NCBI GenBank assembly: GCA_900470965.1
Contig: UCCS01000067.1
Coordinates: 1 to 51,659 of the forward strand
DNA: 51,659 bases
Origin: Hyphomicrobiales bacterium
Lineage (GTDB): Bacteria > Pseudomonadota > Alphaproteobacteria > Rhizobiales > Rhizobiaceae
Reading direction: 5' to 3'
Below the pieces are notes generated by a model. It made no database searches. It was not told the origin of the DNA and saw nothing but the letters and a program-made list of their open reading frames with translations. The position numbers were made by a program, and so were the translations under genes. Positions 1-7,767 of this stretch are shown piece by piece; position 1 is the first letter of the stretch; every line of letters begins with the position of its first letter.

Positions 1-1
1 A

Positions 2-391
2 CGCCGCGCCTCCGAAAAGGCCGAGAAGATCTGGCGCGATCTTGAAGCCGCCCATCCCGGCGATGCGCGCGGCCAGTTGCTTGCCTGGGTCGAGGACCGG
101 GCTCACTGTCTGAACGGCGAGCCCGCAGGTTGCGATCTCGCCAATGCCGCGATCGAATTGAAGGGCGAAGGCCATCCGGCGCACGAGTTGATCGAGCGCC
201 ACAAGGCGATGCAGCGCAATCGTCTTGCAGCACTTTGCGTGGCTGCCGGCGCGCGCGAGCCGGAACTTCTTGCCGACACGCTGACGCTGCTGCTCGAAGG
301 CGCGCGCGTTACTCGCCAGGCCATGACGGACGGTGGCTGTTCCTGCCATTTTGAAAAAGCTTGCAACGTGGCGATTTCCGCCTTCGGCTGA
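2..391 (+). CDS. TetR-family transcriptional regulator, C-terminal part (cut by window edge)
   Basis: The frame is open from the first bases of the window, so the gene begins upstream. Only the C-terminal ligand/dimerisation region (about 129 residues) is visible and the DNA-binding helix-turn-helix lies outside. The alpha-helical sequence, with a leucine-rich segment LLADTLTLLLEGA and a closing stretch ending NVAISAFG, is typical of TetR_C domains. An internal ATG at 77 is not the true start because the reading continues in frame before it. The family assignment rests on general C-terminal resemblance only, and the ligand and targets are unknown. Confidence 0.6.
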   Translation, partial: RRASEKAEKIWRDLEAAHPGDARGQLLAWVEDRAHCLNGEPAGCDLANAAIELKGEGHPAHELIERHKAMQRNRLAALCVAAGAREPELLADTLTLLLEGARVTRQAMTDGGCSCHFEKACNVAISAFG

Positions 392-466
392 TATTGACGC
401 GGCTAGGGAACCTTGGGGGTTGCGTGGCCGTTTTTCTGCTGATCTGGGAGCAATCTGGAGGCAGAG

Positions 467-652
467 ATGAATTACACTTATCTCCGGCGCCTATATGCCA
501 GACGTGCCGAGCTTGAAGCCAAGCTCGAATTGCACGACGCACGTTATTGCTTTGGCGAAGAGGAAGTAGACGACGGTACGGAAAACGATCTGAAACAGCG
601 CATCCAAGAAATCTCCGAGGAGATTGCGGCACTGGAGTATTCTCCTGGCTAG
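467..652 (+). CDS. Small coiled-coil hypothetical protein
   Basis: This 61-residue protein is preceded by a good ribosome site (TGGAGG, 7 nt before ATG). It is charged and helical: two stretches rich in Glu, Leu, Arg and Lys (residues 8-22 and 42-58) look like a short antiparallel coiled coil, separated by an acidic linker EEEVDDG. There is no signal peptide or membrane segment. It sits 75 bp after the TetR-type gene on the same strand and just touches the end of the opposite-strand DUF1810 gene. I do not recognise a function. Confidence 0.55.
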   Translation: MNYTYLRRLYARRAELEAKLELHDARYCFGEEEVDDGTENDLKQRIQEISEEIAALEYSPG

Positions 653-1089
653 CCGTTGCCGGCGCTCAGGATCGAAATGGTCCGTTCGTCGAATTTCCCG
701 TCGTAAAAATGATCGATCGCTTTGTGAAAGGGCGAGCCGTGATCGCTGACCGCGGCAAACAGCGTCATGGACGAGCGCAGCTTCAGATCATCCGGGGAGC
801 CCATGATATCGTGAGCGCTGCGGTCATTGACGGAGAGGATTGCCTCGACACAGCGCAAAAGGCGGCTGCCGAGGATCGGATCAGCGAGATAGGCTGAGGC
901 TTCCTCCGCGGAGCGAATGGCATATTTCTCCGCCATGGAAGAGCTTCCGAGACCGGCGATTTGCGGGAAGATGAACCACATCCAGTGAGAGCGCTTGCGA
1001 CCGGCTTCCAGCTCCGCAAGAGCCTGTTTGTATATGCCGTTCTGCGCTTCGATGAAGCGGTGGAAGTCGTAGTCTACGTCACCGGCCAT
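649..1089 (-). CDS. DUF1810 family protein
   Basis: The 146-residue product has the hallmark DUF1810 pattern: an N-terminal FIEAQ segment, the RKRSHWMWFIFPQ block (residues about 31-43), the LGSSSMAEKYAI block, and the C-terminal SPFHKAIDHFYDG region. Length matches the family (about 140-150 residues). It is a soluble, mostly helical protein of unknown biochemical function. The start ATG follows a purine-rich GGGAAAGAG. It is transcribed convergently with the small coiled-coil gene, overlapping by 4 bp at the stops. Confidence 0.85.
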   Translation of the reverse strand: MAGDVDYDFHRFIEAQNGIYKQALAELEAGRKRSHWMWFIFPQIAGLGSSSMAEKYAIRSAEEASAYLADPILGSRLLRCVEAILSVNDRSAHDIMGSPDDLKLRSSMTLFAAVSDHGSPFHKAIDHFYDGKFDERTISILSAGNG

Positions 1090-1162
1090 GGCTCTTTCCC
1101 GTTCCTATGCTTCTCATGCACGTTAGACGAAAAATTCCATGCCCGGCGAAAATCGCTGGCTC

Positions 1163-1495
1163 TTAGCAGACCCTGTCTGCGTAGGGGCTCGTTTCACGGC
1201 AATGGCCGTAGCGCTGGTGGTGTGGCACCAGACTATCACCCGGAGGTGCCGGCTCTTCAATAGCCGAGGTCGTCATCGGATCGGTCGCTGATGTCTGTGC
1301 CGACGGTGCTGTGAAGCCTACAAAGCTTAGCAGTACGAGGGCGCCTACGACCACGATCCGCTCCAGGACCGACAGCTTCTGTGCGCTGACGTGGTCGGCG
1401 TAGTCGCGTTCAGCTTCGCCGTAGCTCACGTCCTCCTTCACATGCTGGTGCACCATATCCTGGTGACCGGAGGTCCAAGTTTCAGATTGTGTCAT
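1163..1495 (-). CDS. Hypothetical single-pass membrane protein
   Basis: I place the start at the ATG at 1495 (protein begins MTQSETW) because AGGAGA lies 6 nt upstream. An in-frame ATG 21 bp earlier lacks such a site. The 110-residue protein has a hydrophilic, His- and Asp-rich N-terminal half, one hydrophobic segment at about residues 47-66 (VVVGALVLLSFVGF), and a Pro/Thr/Ser-rich C-terminal tail. No cleavable signal peptide is evident. The context is monocistronic. No family is recognised. Confidence 0.6.
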   Translation of the reverse strand: MTQSETWTSGHQDMVHQHVKEDVSYGEAERDYADHVSAQKLSVLERIVVVGALVLLSFVGFTAPSAQTSATDPMTTSAIEEPAPPGDSLVPHHQRYGHCRETSPYADRVC

Positions 1496-1728
1496 TTCAA
1501 GTCTCCTGCAATGCACCGGGATGCGGCTTGGGAAGGCAAGCTAATGGCATGCCTATCCGCCTCACGCGTGCAGCACCGCATGTGTGTCTTAACTGCGGTA
1601 AATTGAAGAGGGCTAAAGCAAACTCAGTGTTCACAAAATCGTACTAATCATCGTGAAAAGCCGTGCAAGGGCTGGTCCTGCGAAATGATAGGCGGTAAAT
1701 CCTGCGTGATATCCACAGGACTCTCCCC

Positions 1729-3099
1729 ATGGCCCCTTCTTTCGGTGCGATGTCTATCGCTCAGCTTTCCCTTCTCATCCAGAGCGGCAAGGCCGATCCG
1801 GTTGATGTCGCAGAGGCGATCTTCGACGGCATCGAGCAATATGCTGACAAGGCGGTCTTCACCCTATTGTTGCGCGAGCGGGCGATGCGAGAGGCTCATG
1901 CTTCCTCGAAGCGCATCCGCGACGGCCGTTCGCTCGGTGCGCTCGACGGCATTCCGATCGCCTGGAAAGATCTTTTCGACATCGAGGGCGTGGCAACTAC
2001 GGCCGGTTCGGTGGTTCTGGCGGGCGATGCGCCTGCTAAACAGGACGCTGCGATCGTGACAACGCTCAAGAGTGCCGGCATGCTGGCTATCGGCCGTACC
2101 AATATGAGCGAATTTGCTTTTTCCGGCCTCGGCATCAATCCCCATTACGGCACGCCGGAAAACCCTCACAGCAAGGACGAGCCGCGCATTCCCGGTGGGT
2201 CGTCCTCCGGCGCCGGCGTGGCGGTTGCCGCAGGCCTTGTACCGGTAGCGATGGGCACGGATACCGGCGGTTCGGTGCGTATTCCCGCCGCCCTGAACGG
2301 CATCGTCGGCTACAAGGCGACGCGCGGGCGCTATGCCATGGAAGGTGTCTATCCGCTGGCTACGAGCCTCGACTCGCTTGGTCCCCTCTGCCGTTCCGTG
2401 CAAGACGCCGTCTGGGTCGATGCTGCAATGCGCGGGTTGACGGCGCCGACGGTCGCCCGGCAGTCGCTGAAAGGTGTGGAAATCGTCGTCCCTCGCAATA
2501 TCGTGTTTGATGGCCTGGGTTCGGGCGTCGCCGAAGCCTTCGAGGGCGGAGTGGAGCGGCTGCGTAGCGCTGGCGCGCATATCAGTCCGATCGACATTCC
2601 GGCCTTCGAGGAAATCCTAGCACTGATGGCAAAACATGGTGCCCTCGTCACTGCCGAAGCCTTCGCTCTCCACCGCGAACGGCTTGCAGGGCCGGAGGCT
2701 GCGCGGATGGATCATCGTGTCGTCCTGCGCACGCGGCTCGGCGAGAAGACCAGCATGGCCGATTACATTGCTATTCTTGCCGAGCGCACGCGGCTGATTG
2801 CCGAAGTCGATCGGCTCGTCGGCAACCGCTTCCTCGCCTTTCCTTCGGTCGCCCACGTGGCGCCGCCCATCGCGGCACTTGAGCGCGATGACGAGCTTTT
2901 CTTCGCCGTGAACGTCAAGACGCTGCGCAATACAGCGCTCGGCAATTTCCTGGACTGGTGCGGTGTTTCCATTCCTTGCGGCAACGGCGAGGCGGATATG
3001 CCGGTCGGTTTCCTTCTATCGGCGCCGGCAAACCGTGATGAGGCATTGCTTGCCGTTTCGCTGACGGCAGAAGCAGTCATTCGCGGCGACCGGATCTAG
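1729..3099 (+). CDS. Amidase signature family hydrolase
   Basis: This 456-residue enzyme hydrolyses an amide bond using a Ser-cisSer-Lys triad. The catalytic Lys is in PIAWKDLFD (about residue 83). The Gly/Ser-rich signature GGSSSGAGVAVAAG supplies the cis-Ser, and GTDTGGSVRIPAA supplies the nucleophile Ser. Length fits GatA-like and other stand-alone amidases. There are no gatB/gatC partners, so it is more likely catabolic than a tRNA amidotransferase subunit. The start at 1729 has only a weak ribosome site; the ATG at 1750 is an alternative. The gene is followed 70 bp later by a TIM-barrel isomerase on the same strand. The substrate is unknown. Confidence 0.88.
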   Translation: MAPSFGAMSIAQLSLLIQSGKADPVDVAEAIFDGIEQYADKAVFTLLLRERAMREAHASSKRIRDGRSLGALDGIPIAWKDLFDIEGVATTAGSVVLAGDAPAKQDAAIVTTLKSAGMLAIGRTNMSEFAFSGLGINPHYGTPENPHSKDEPRIPGGSSSGAGVAVAAGLVPVAMGTDTGGSVRIPAALNGIVGYKATRGRYAMEGVYPLATSLDSLGPLCRSVQDAVWVDAAMRGLTAPTVARQSLKGVEIVVPRNIVFDGLGSGVAEAFEGGVERLRSAGAHISPIDIPAFEEILALMAKHGALVTAEAFALHRERLAGPEAARMDHRVVLRTRLGEKTSMADYIAILAERTRLIAEVDRLVGNRFLAFPSVAHVAPPIAALERDDELFFAVNVKTLRNTALGNFLDWCGVSIPCGNGEADMPVGFLLSAPANRDEALLAVSLTAEAVIRGDRI

Positions 3100-3169
3100 G
3101 CGATTGCGGGCTTGATGCGGCGCGTCATTCTTGCCAAAGTCCTCGCGAGGAAACGGGAGGAGATGAAAG

Positions 3170-4030
3170 ATGCAGGTTTTGCAGAACGGTCGGTTTGCGG
3201 TTTCCACATGGTCGCTTCACCGGATGCTGGGTGCAACCTACCCCTATAGTCCCGATCCGCAGAAAAGCGCGGCACGCCAGGAGCCCTATGGGGCAGGCAC
3301 CGTGAGCCTGCTCGAAGTGCCGGGCATGCTCGCCGAACGCGGACTTGGCCGACTGGAGGTCTGTTCGTTCCACCTGCCGAGCCTGGACGCCTCTTATCTC
3401 ACCGAATTTCGCGATGCGCTGGAGGCCTCCAGCATCCTTTTCCAGACGCTGCTCGTCGAGGATGGCGATCCCAGCAATGCCGAGACGGCGGAACGTGACA
3501 TAGGCTGGATCGCCGGTTGGATCGATATCGCAAAGAAGCTCGGCGCCGAGCGCATCCGCGTCATCGCCGGCAAGCAGGCGCCGAATGAGGAAAACCTTGC
3601 GCGTTCCGCGCGGCATCTGAAATGGCTCGCCGGGCAGGCGGAGGGAAGCGGCGTGCGTGTCGTGACCGAAAACTGGTTCGCCCTTCTGCCCTCACCGAAG
3701 GAAATGAACTGGCTGCTTGATGAACTCGACAGCAAGATCGGCCTCAATGGCGACCTCGGAAACTGGGCGGCACCGGCGAAATATGAAGGGCTGGCGAATA
3801 TCATGCGTAGGGCCGAAATCTGCCACGCCAAGGCCGATTACAATGCCTCTGGGCTTGATGCTGCAGATTACCGTCATTGCCTGGAAATGTGTGAAAAGGC
3901 CGGCTACGCCGGACCCTACACGCTGATCTACGACTCGCCGTTCTTTGCGGATGAGTGGGATGGCATACTGCTGCAGAAACGCTTCATTGAGGACTTCCTT
4001 GAGGATGCCCCGGCGCGTCGCACAGCCTAG
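3170..4030 (+). CDS. Sugar phosphate isomerase/epimerase-like TIM-barrel protein
   Basis: This 286-residue protein of the xylose-isomerase-like TIM-barrel (AP endonuclease 2) superfamily starts 9 nt after GGGAGG. Features include the N-terminal FAVSTWSLHRML strand, LEVCSFHLPS, and candidate metal-binding positions in VVTENWF, NGDLGNW, ICHAKADYN and the C-terminal LIYDSPF. It probably isomerises or epimerises a sugar or keto-acid. It follows the amidase and ends overlapping the last bases of the opposite-strand AraC gene. A role in catabolism with the amidase is inference from position only. Confidence 0.75.
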   Translation: MQVLQNGRFAVSTWSLHRMLGATYPYSPDPQKSAARQEPYGAGTVSLLEVPGMLAERGLGRLEVCSFHLPSLDASYLTEFRDALEASSILFQTLLVEDGDPSNAETAERDIGWIAGWIDIAKKLGAERIRVIAGKQAPNEENLARSARHLKWLAGQAEGSGVRVVTENWFALLPSPKEMNWLLDELDSKIGLNGDLGNWAAPAKYEGLANIMRRAEICHAKADYNASGLDAADYRHCLEMCEKAGYAGPYTLIYDSPFFADEWDGILLQKRFIEDFLEDAPARRTA

Positions 4031-4917
4031 GCTCGTTCCAGCCTGTTCTTCTCCCGCTTGCGCCAATCCTTGGGCGTCTCGCCCGCGTGCTTGAGGAAGA
4101 AGCGGGAGAAATAGGCCGGGTCGGCAAAGCCAAGCCTATGGCTGACCTCCTGAACGCTCGCGAGCGTGAAGATGAGCTCGCGCTTAGCCGCGTCGACGAG
4201 TTTGCCGGCGATCAGGTCGTGAGCCGTCTTTCCGGTCATCGAGCGGACGATGCGATTGAGATGGGTCGGCGAAATGCCGATTTCCCTGGCATAGAATGAA
4301 GCGGGTCTGTGCGAACGGAAATGCTGTTCGATGAGGCCAGCCAGTTGCTCCATCCGCCGTTCGTTTTCATCGGCGGGGAACTGGCTGATATCCTCCTGAT
4401 GGGAAATTCTCGCCGTCAGCCGCAGCGCCAATGCGGCATAGGAGGCGAGAAGCTCGCTGCGGCCGCTGCGGTTGTACCGATATTCATCGCCGAGCCGCCT
4501 CAGGCTCTGCATGAGATAGGCGGCGTCGGGATCTTGCGGATCGAGTACGGTGAGATGTGGGGCTGCAAGCCACTCACCGAGGCGGCTGCGGTCGCCGGGA
4601 AGGTGGCTAAGATTGGCGCTCAGCATGGTGATGACGAGGCCGTCGATATCCCGCGAAAAACGGAAGCCGTGATCGAACCCGGGAGGAATCGTGACGACCG
4701 CTGGCGGCTGGATGGCATGGCTCCGCTCGCCGAAAATGGCATCGGCTGCGCCGGCATCGATGTACAATATCTGAAAGAAACTCGCGTGCCGATGCAGTTT
4801 GATCTCCCAATGGTGCAGGCTGCTACGCGAGGGAATTGTTTCGCAGTGCAGCCAGAAATCGGGTTCTTTGCCCGATGTCTCGCCGTAGAGCTCATAGGTC
4901 GGCACATGTCTCGTCAT
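4027..4917 (-). CDS. pobR: AraC-family activator, probable PobR
   Basis: This 296-residue AraC/XylS regulator has an N-terminal cupin-like effector domain (LHRHASFFQILYIDAG, IPPGFDHGF) and a C-terminal pair of helix-turn-helix motifs: FYAREIGISPTHLNRIVR at about 205-222 and SHRLGFADPAYFSRFF at about 255-270. It is divergent from pobA across 116 bp, the arrangement known for PobR, which activates pobA in response to 4-hydroxybenzoate in rhizobia and Azotobacter. The specific assignment rests on that context plus family type. It overlaps the preceding opposite-strand isomerase gene by 4 bp. Confidence 0.8.
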   Translation of the reverse strand: MTRHVPTYELYGETSGKEPDFWLHCETIPSRSSLHHWEIKLHRHASFFQILYIDAGAADAIFGERSHAIQPPAVVTIPPGFDHGFRFSRDIDGLVITMLSANLSHLPGDRSRLGEWLAAPHLTVLDPQDPDAAYLMQSLRRLGDEYRYNRSGRSELLASYAALALRLTARISHQEDISQFPADENERRMEQLAGLIEQHFRSHRPASFYAREIGISPTHLNRIVRSMTGKTAHDLIAGKLVDAAKRELIFTLASVQEVSHRLGFADPAYFSRFFLKHAGETPKDWRKREKNRLERA

Positions 4918-5033
4918 GGGCTTCCTTCCGTTCCCATGTTCGTTTTGTGCAATTTTTCGGTGGGAAAGTCCATTGCCGCTCGAAGGGCTAAAGGTCAGAA
5001 TTTGGCAGAAAGCAAATTGCAGGGAGGAAGCAA
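4918..5033. promoter_or_regulatory. pobR-pobA divergent promoter region
   Basis: This 116-bp spacer between divergently transcribed genes must hold both promoters and the PobR site. The pobA ribosome site GGGAGGAAG lies at its right end and selects a TTG start at 5034. I see a short inverted pair TTGC...GCAA around 5017-5034, but no convincing long operator. Confidence 0.5.
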
Positions 5034-6206
5034 TTGCGTACCCAAATCGCCATTATCGGCTCAGGCCCGTCGGGCCTGCTGCTCGGCCAACTTCTGACGG
5101 AAGCCGGCATCGACAACGTCATTCTCGATCGGGTGGGCAAGGACTACATTCTCGGCCGCGTTCGCGCCGGCGTCCTGGAAGAGGGCACCGTTCGTCTTTT
5201 GGACGAGGCACGGTCGGCTGCCCGGCTGCATGCTGAAGGTTTGCCGCATAACGGCTTTTCACTGGCTTTCGACGGGCGCGATCACCGCATCGATCTCTAC
5301 GGCCTGACCGCCGGCAAACGCGTCACAGTTTACGGCCAGACCGAGGTGACGCGTGATCTGATGGAACAGCGCGAGGCGAGCGGTGCCTTGACCATCTATG
5401 ATGCCGCCGATGTGACGCCGCATGATTTCGATGGCCGCACTCCCTTCGTGAGCTACGAGAAGGATGGCGCTACTCAGCGTATCGACTGCGATTTCATCGC
5501 CGGCTGCGACGGCTTCCACGGCGCAAGCCGCAAGGCGGTTCCGGAAAAGGCGATCAGAACCTTCGAGAAGATCTACCCCTTCGGCTGGCTTGGTCTGTTG
5601 GCCGATGTCGCTCCGGTCAATCATGAGCTCATCTATGCCAATCATCCGCGCGGCTTTGCACTCTGTTCCATGCGCTCTGTGACCCGCAGCCGCTATTACA
5701 TCCAATGTTCACTCGATCAGAAGGTCGAAGACTGGAGCGACGACCGCTTTTGGGACGAGTTGCGCCGCCGCCTGCCGGCCCATCACGCCGAGGCGCTGAA
5801 GACCGCGTCATCTTTCGAAAAGTCAATCGCGCCGCTGCGTTCCTTCGTGGCCGAGCCGATGCGCTTCGGCCGCCTGTTCCTGGTCGGCGATGCCGCCCAT
5901 ATCGTGCCGCCGACCGGCGCCAAAGGGCTGAACCTTGCTGCGAGCGATGTGCACTATCTCTTCGAAGGTCTGAGGGAGTTCTACGGAGATCGCTCGAGCG
6001 TCGGCATTGACGCCTATTCGCAAAAGGCGCTTGCTCGCGTCTGGAAGGCCGTGCGCTTCTCCTGGTGGATGACGACGATGATGCATCGTTTTCCCGATAC
6101 CGGCGATTTCGACCAGAAGATCCAGGAAGCGGAACTCGACTATCTCACCCATTCCCGCGCTGCCTCGACGGCGCTTGCGGAAAACTACGTCGGATTGCCG
6201 TTCTGA
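5034..6206 (+). CDS. pobA: 4-hydroxybenzoate 3-monooxygenase
   Basis: This FAD- and NADPH-dependent enzyme converts 4-hydroxybenzoate to protocatechuate. The 390-residue sequence follows Pseudomonas p-hydroxybenzoate hydroxylase closely. It has the FAD motif GSGPSGLLLG, RVRAGVLEEG with the conserved Arg, VYGQTEVTRDLM, CDFIAGCDGFHG, YPFGWLGLLAD, SRYYIQ with the active-site Tyr, GDAAHIVPPTGAKGLNLAAS, and the C-terminal ENYVGLPF with the second active-site Tyr. It starts with TTG behind GGGAGGAAG. No pca genes for the next steps lie in this window, so ring cleavage must be encoded elsewhere. Confidence 0.96.
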   Translation: MRTQIAIIGSGPSGLLLGQLLTEAGIDNVILDRVGKDYILGRVRAGVLEEGTVRLLDEARSAARLHAEGLPHNGFSLAFDGRDHRIDLYGLTAGKRVTVYGQTEVTRDLMEQREASGALTIYDAADVTPHDFDGRTPFVSYEKDGATQRIDCDFIAGCDGFHGASRKAVPEKAIRTFEKIYPFGWLGLLADVAPVNHELIYANHPRGFALCSMRSVTRSRYYIQCSLDQKVEDWSDDRFWDELRRRLPAHHAEALKTASSFEKSIAPLRSFVAEPMRFGRLFLVGDAAHIVPPTGAKGLNLAASDVHYLFEGLREFYGDRSSVGIDAYSQKALARVWKAVRFSWWMTTMMHRFPDTGDFDQKIQEAELDYLTHSRAASTALAENYVGLPF

Positions 6207-6335
6207 CAGGATGCCGGCTGCCTTCGCAGGGAGGCGCTCACCCGATGTCAGCGGAACGGATGCGTCCACTGTGTGCTCGCACCGGGCTACAGTTGAAGCG
6301 GTATCCCGTGCCTCGATTTGATCCGCGCTGCCTCT

Positions 6336-6395
6336 TGTTGCATATTTTCGCCGTGTCTTGCCGCGCCCGACATGCGCGTAGAAAATATCGCAACA
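6336..6395. repeat. Inverted repeat between pobA and the tartrate dehydrogenase gene
   Basis: TGTTGCATATTTTC at 6336-6349 is matched in inverted orientation by GAAAATATCGCAACA at 6381-6395. The arms are identical except for one extra base, and 31 nt lie between them. The right arm also contains AATATCG twice at 11-bp spacing (6384-6401). This could be an operator pair for a dimeric regulator or a large stem-loop. It is AT-rich compared with its flanks. Confidence 0.4.
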
Positions 6396-6420
6396 ATATC
6401 GTCGAGAATCTTGGTTGCCT

Positions 6421-6587
6421 GTGCAAGAACTCAACAGCCATGAAAGCAGGATCGCCGACGGGGTGAAGCAGCAATGCATTCCCGAGGAGATCGAGGTCGA
6501 GGGCGTGGCCAATGCCTGTTGCTCGCCTCCGACGACAGCCGCATGATTGCCAAGCAGATGCTGCTGATCAATGGCGGCCTCATCTGA
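6421..6587 (+). pseudogene. Remnant of a short-chain dehydrogenase (C-terminal part, frameshifted)
   Basis: One frame from 6421 reads ...IPEEIEVEGVANAC and, after a shift near 6518-6522, the sequence continues as LLASDDSRMIAKQMLLINGG and stops at 6585-6587. VANACLFLASDDSRMITGQ...NGG is the usual SDR C-terminus, so this is the last 55 or so codons of a lost SDR gene with at least one indel. No Rossmann core is visible upstream. It lies directly before the tartrate dehydrogenase gene, which suggests that an SDR once headed that operon. Confidence 0.7.
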
Positions 6588-6603
6588 CTATTAAGGGGGT
6601 CCC

Positions 6604-7731
6604 ATGAACGCCAATACCAATACGCCGCTCCGTCGCTACCGCATCGCCTCCGTTCCCGGCGACGGCATTGGCCCAGAGGTCATCGCCGCCGGCCTCGAAG
6701 TGCTCGAAGTGCTGGCCGCCCGCAGCGGCGCTTTCACACTCGACATCGACCATTATGACTGGGGCAGCGAGCGCTACCGCAGGACCGGTGCCTTTATGCC
6801 GGAGAATGCCTTGTCTCTGCTGAAGCAAGCCGACGCCATCTATTTCGGCGCGGTCGGCGCGCCTGACGTTCCCGATCACGTGACACTCTGGGGCCTGCGC
6901 CTGCCGATCTGCCAGCGTCTCGACCAGTACGCCAATATCCGCCCGACCCGCATCTTCCCAGGTGTGAAAAGCCCGCTGAGGGGTGTCGAAGAAGGCGATC
7001 TCGACTGGCTGATCGTGCGCGAAAATTCCGAGGGCGAATATTCCGGCCATGGCGGCCGCGCCCATATCGGCCTGCCAGAGGAAGTGGCGACCGAAACCTC
7101 GATCTTCACGCGCCGCGGCGTCGAGCGCATCATGCGCTTTGCCTTCCGCGAGGCGCAGAAGCGCCCGCGCAAGCTTCTGACCGTCGTCACCAAGTCCAAC
7201 GCGCAGCGTTATGGCCTCGTGCTGTGGGACGAGATTGCCGTTGAGGTCGCCAAGGATTTTCCCGATGTGACCTGGGACAGGGAACTGGTCGACGCCATGA
7301 CCTTCCGCATGGTCGCAAAGCCGAAGAGCATCGACACGGTCGTGGCGACCAACCTGCATGCCGATATTCTCTCTGACCTCGCGGCGGCGCTCGCCGGCTC
7401 GCTCGGCATCGCGCCGACGGGCAATGTCGATCCCGAACGCCGTTTCCCCTCGATGTTCGAGCCGATCCATGGTTCGGCTTTCGATATTACCGGCAAAGGC
7501 ATCGCCAACCCCGTCGCAAGCTTCTGGACGGCATCGTTGATGCTGGAACATCTGGGCGAGGCGGTTGCGGCAAAGATACTGATTTCAGCGGTGGAACAGG
7601 TCTGCGCCGCCGGCATTCTCACTCCAGATCTTGGCGGCAAGGCAACCACGGCCGATGTGACACGCGCCGTTTGCGAAGCATTGCGGGGATCGAACTTCGC
7701 CCCCGATGACGAGAATATTCCGGCCGTCTGA
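6604..7731 (+). CDS. ttuC: Tartrate dehydrogenase/decarboxylase (isocitrate/isopropylmalate dehydrogenase family)
   Basis: The 375-residue protein belongs to the beta-decarboxylating dehydrogenase family that uses NAD and a divalent metal. Seen are the N-terminal SVPGDGIGPEV, the substrate region LRLPICQRLDQYANIRP, IVRENSEGEYSGHGG, the catalytic Lys in VTKSN, metal Asp residues in ATNLHADILSDLAAAL, and EPIHGSAFDITGKGIANP. The tartrate assignment follows from the LWGLRLPICQ and ENSEGEYSGHGGR signatures typical of TtuC/YeaU. A related D-malate or isopropylmalate activity cannot be excluded. The ribosome site is AGGGGGT. It appears to form an operon with the next two genes. Confidence 0.85.
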   Translation: MNANTNTPLRRYRIASVPGDGIGPEVIAAGLEVLEVLAARSGAFTLDIDHYDWGSERYRRTGAFMPENALSLLKQADAIYFGAVGAPDVPDHVTLWGLRLPICQRLDQYANIRPTRIFPGVKSPLRGVEEGDLDWLIVRENSEGEYSGHGGRAHIGLPEEVATETSIFTRRGVERIMRFAFREAQKRPRKLLTVVTKSNAQRYGLVLWDEIAVEVAKDFPDVTWDRELVDAMTFRMVAKPKSIDTVVATNLHADILSDLAAALAGSLGIAPTGNVDPERRFPSMFEPIHGSAFDITGKGIANPVASFWTASLMLEHLGEAVAAKILISAVEQVCAAGILTPDLGGKATTADVTRAVCEALRGSNFAPDDENIPAV

Positions 7732-7767
7732 TCCCCAGAAACCGCGTTTCATGGAAGGTATCCAGTC

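Noticed and set aside
408..419. GAACC-TT-GGGGG before the small coiled-coil gene, partly like the StyR-like box
   Set aside because: It matches only the left half, the distance to the start (48 bp) is off, and it is far from the signalling island.
4309..5097. Long open frame (262 codons) on the plus strand
   Set aside because: It lies antisense to pobR and runs into the pobA promoter. pobR has clear AraC motifs; the plus-strand frame has no ribosome site or family resemblance.
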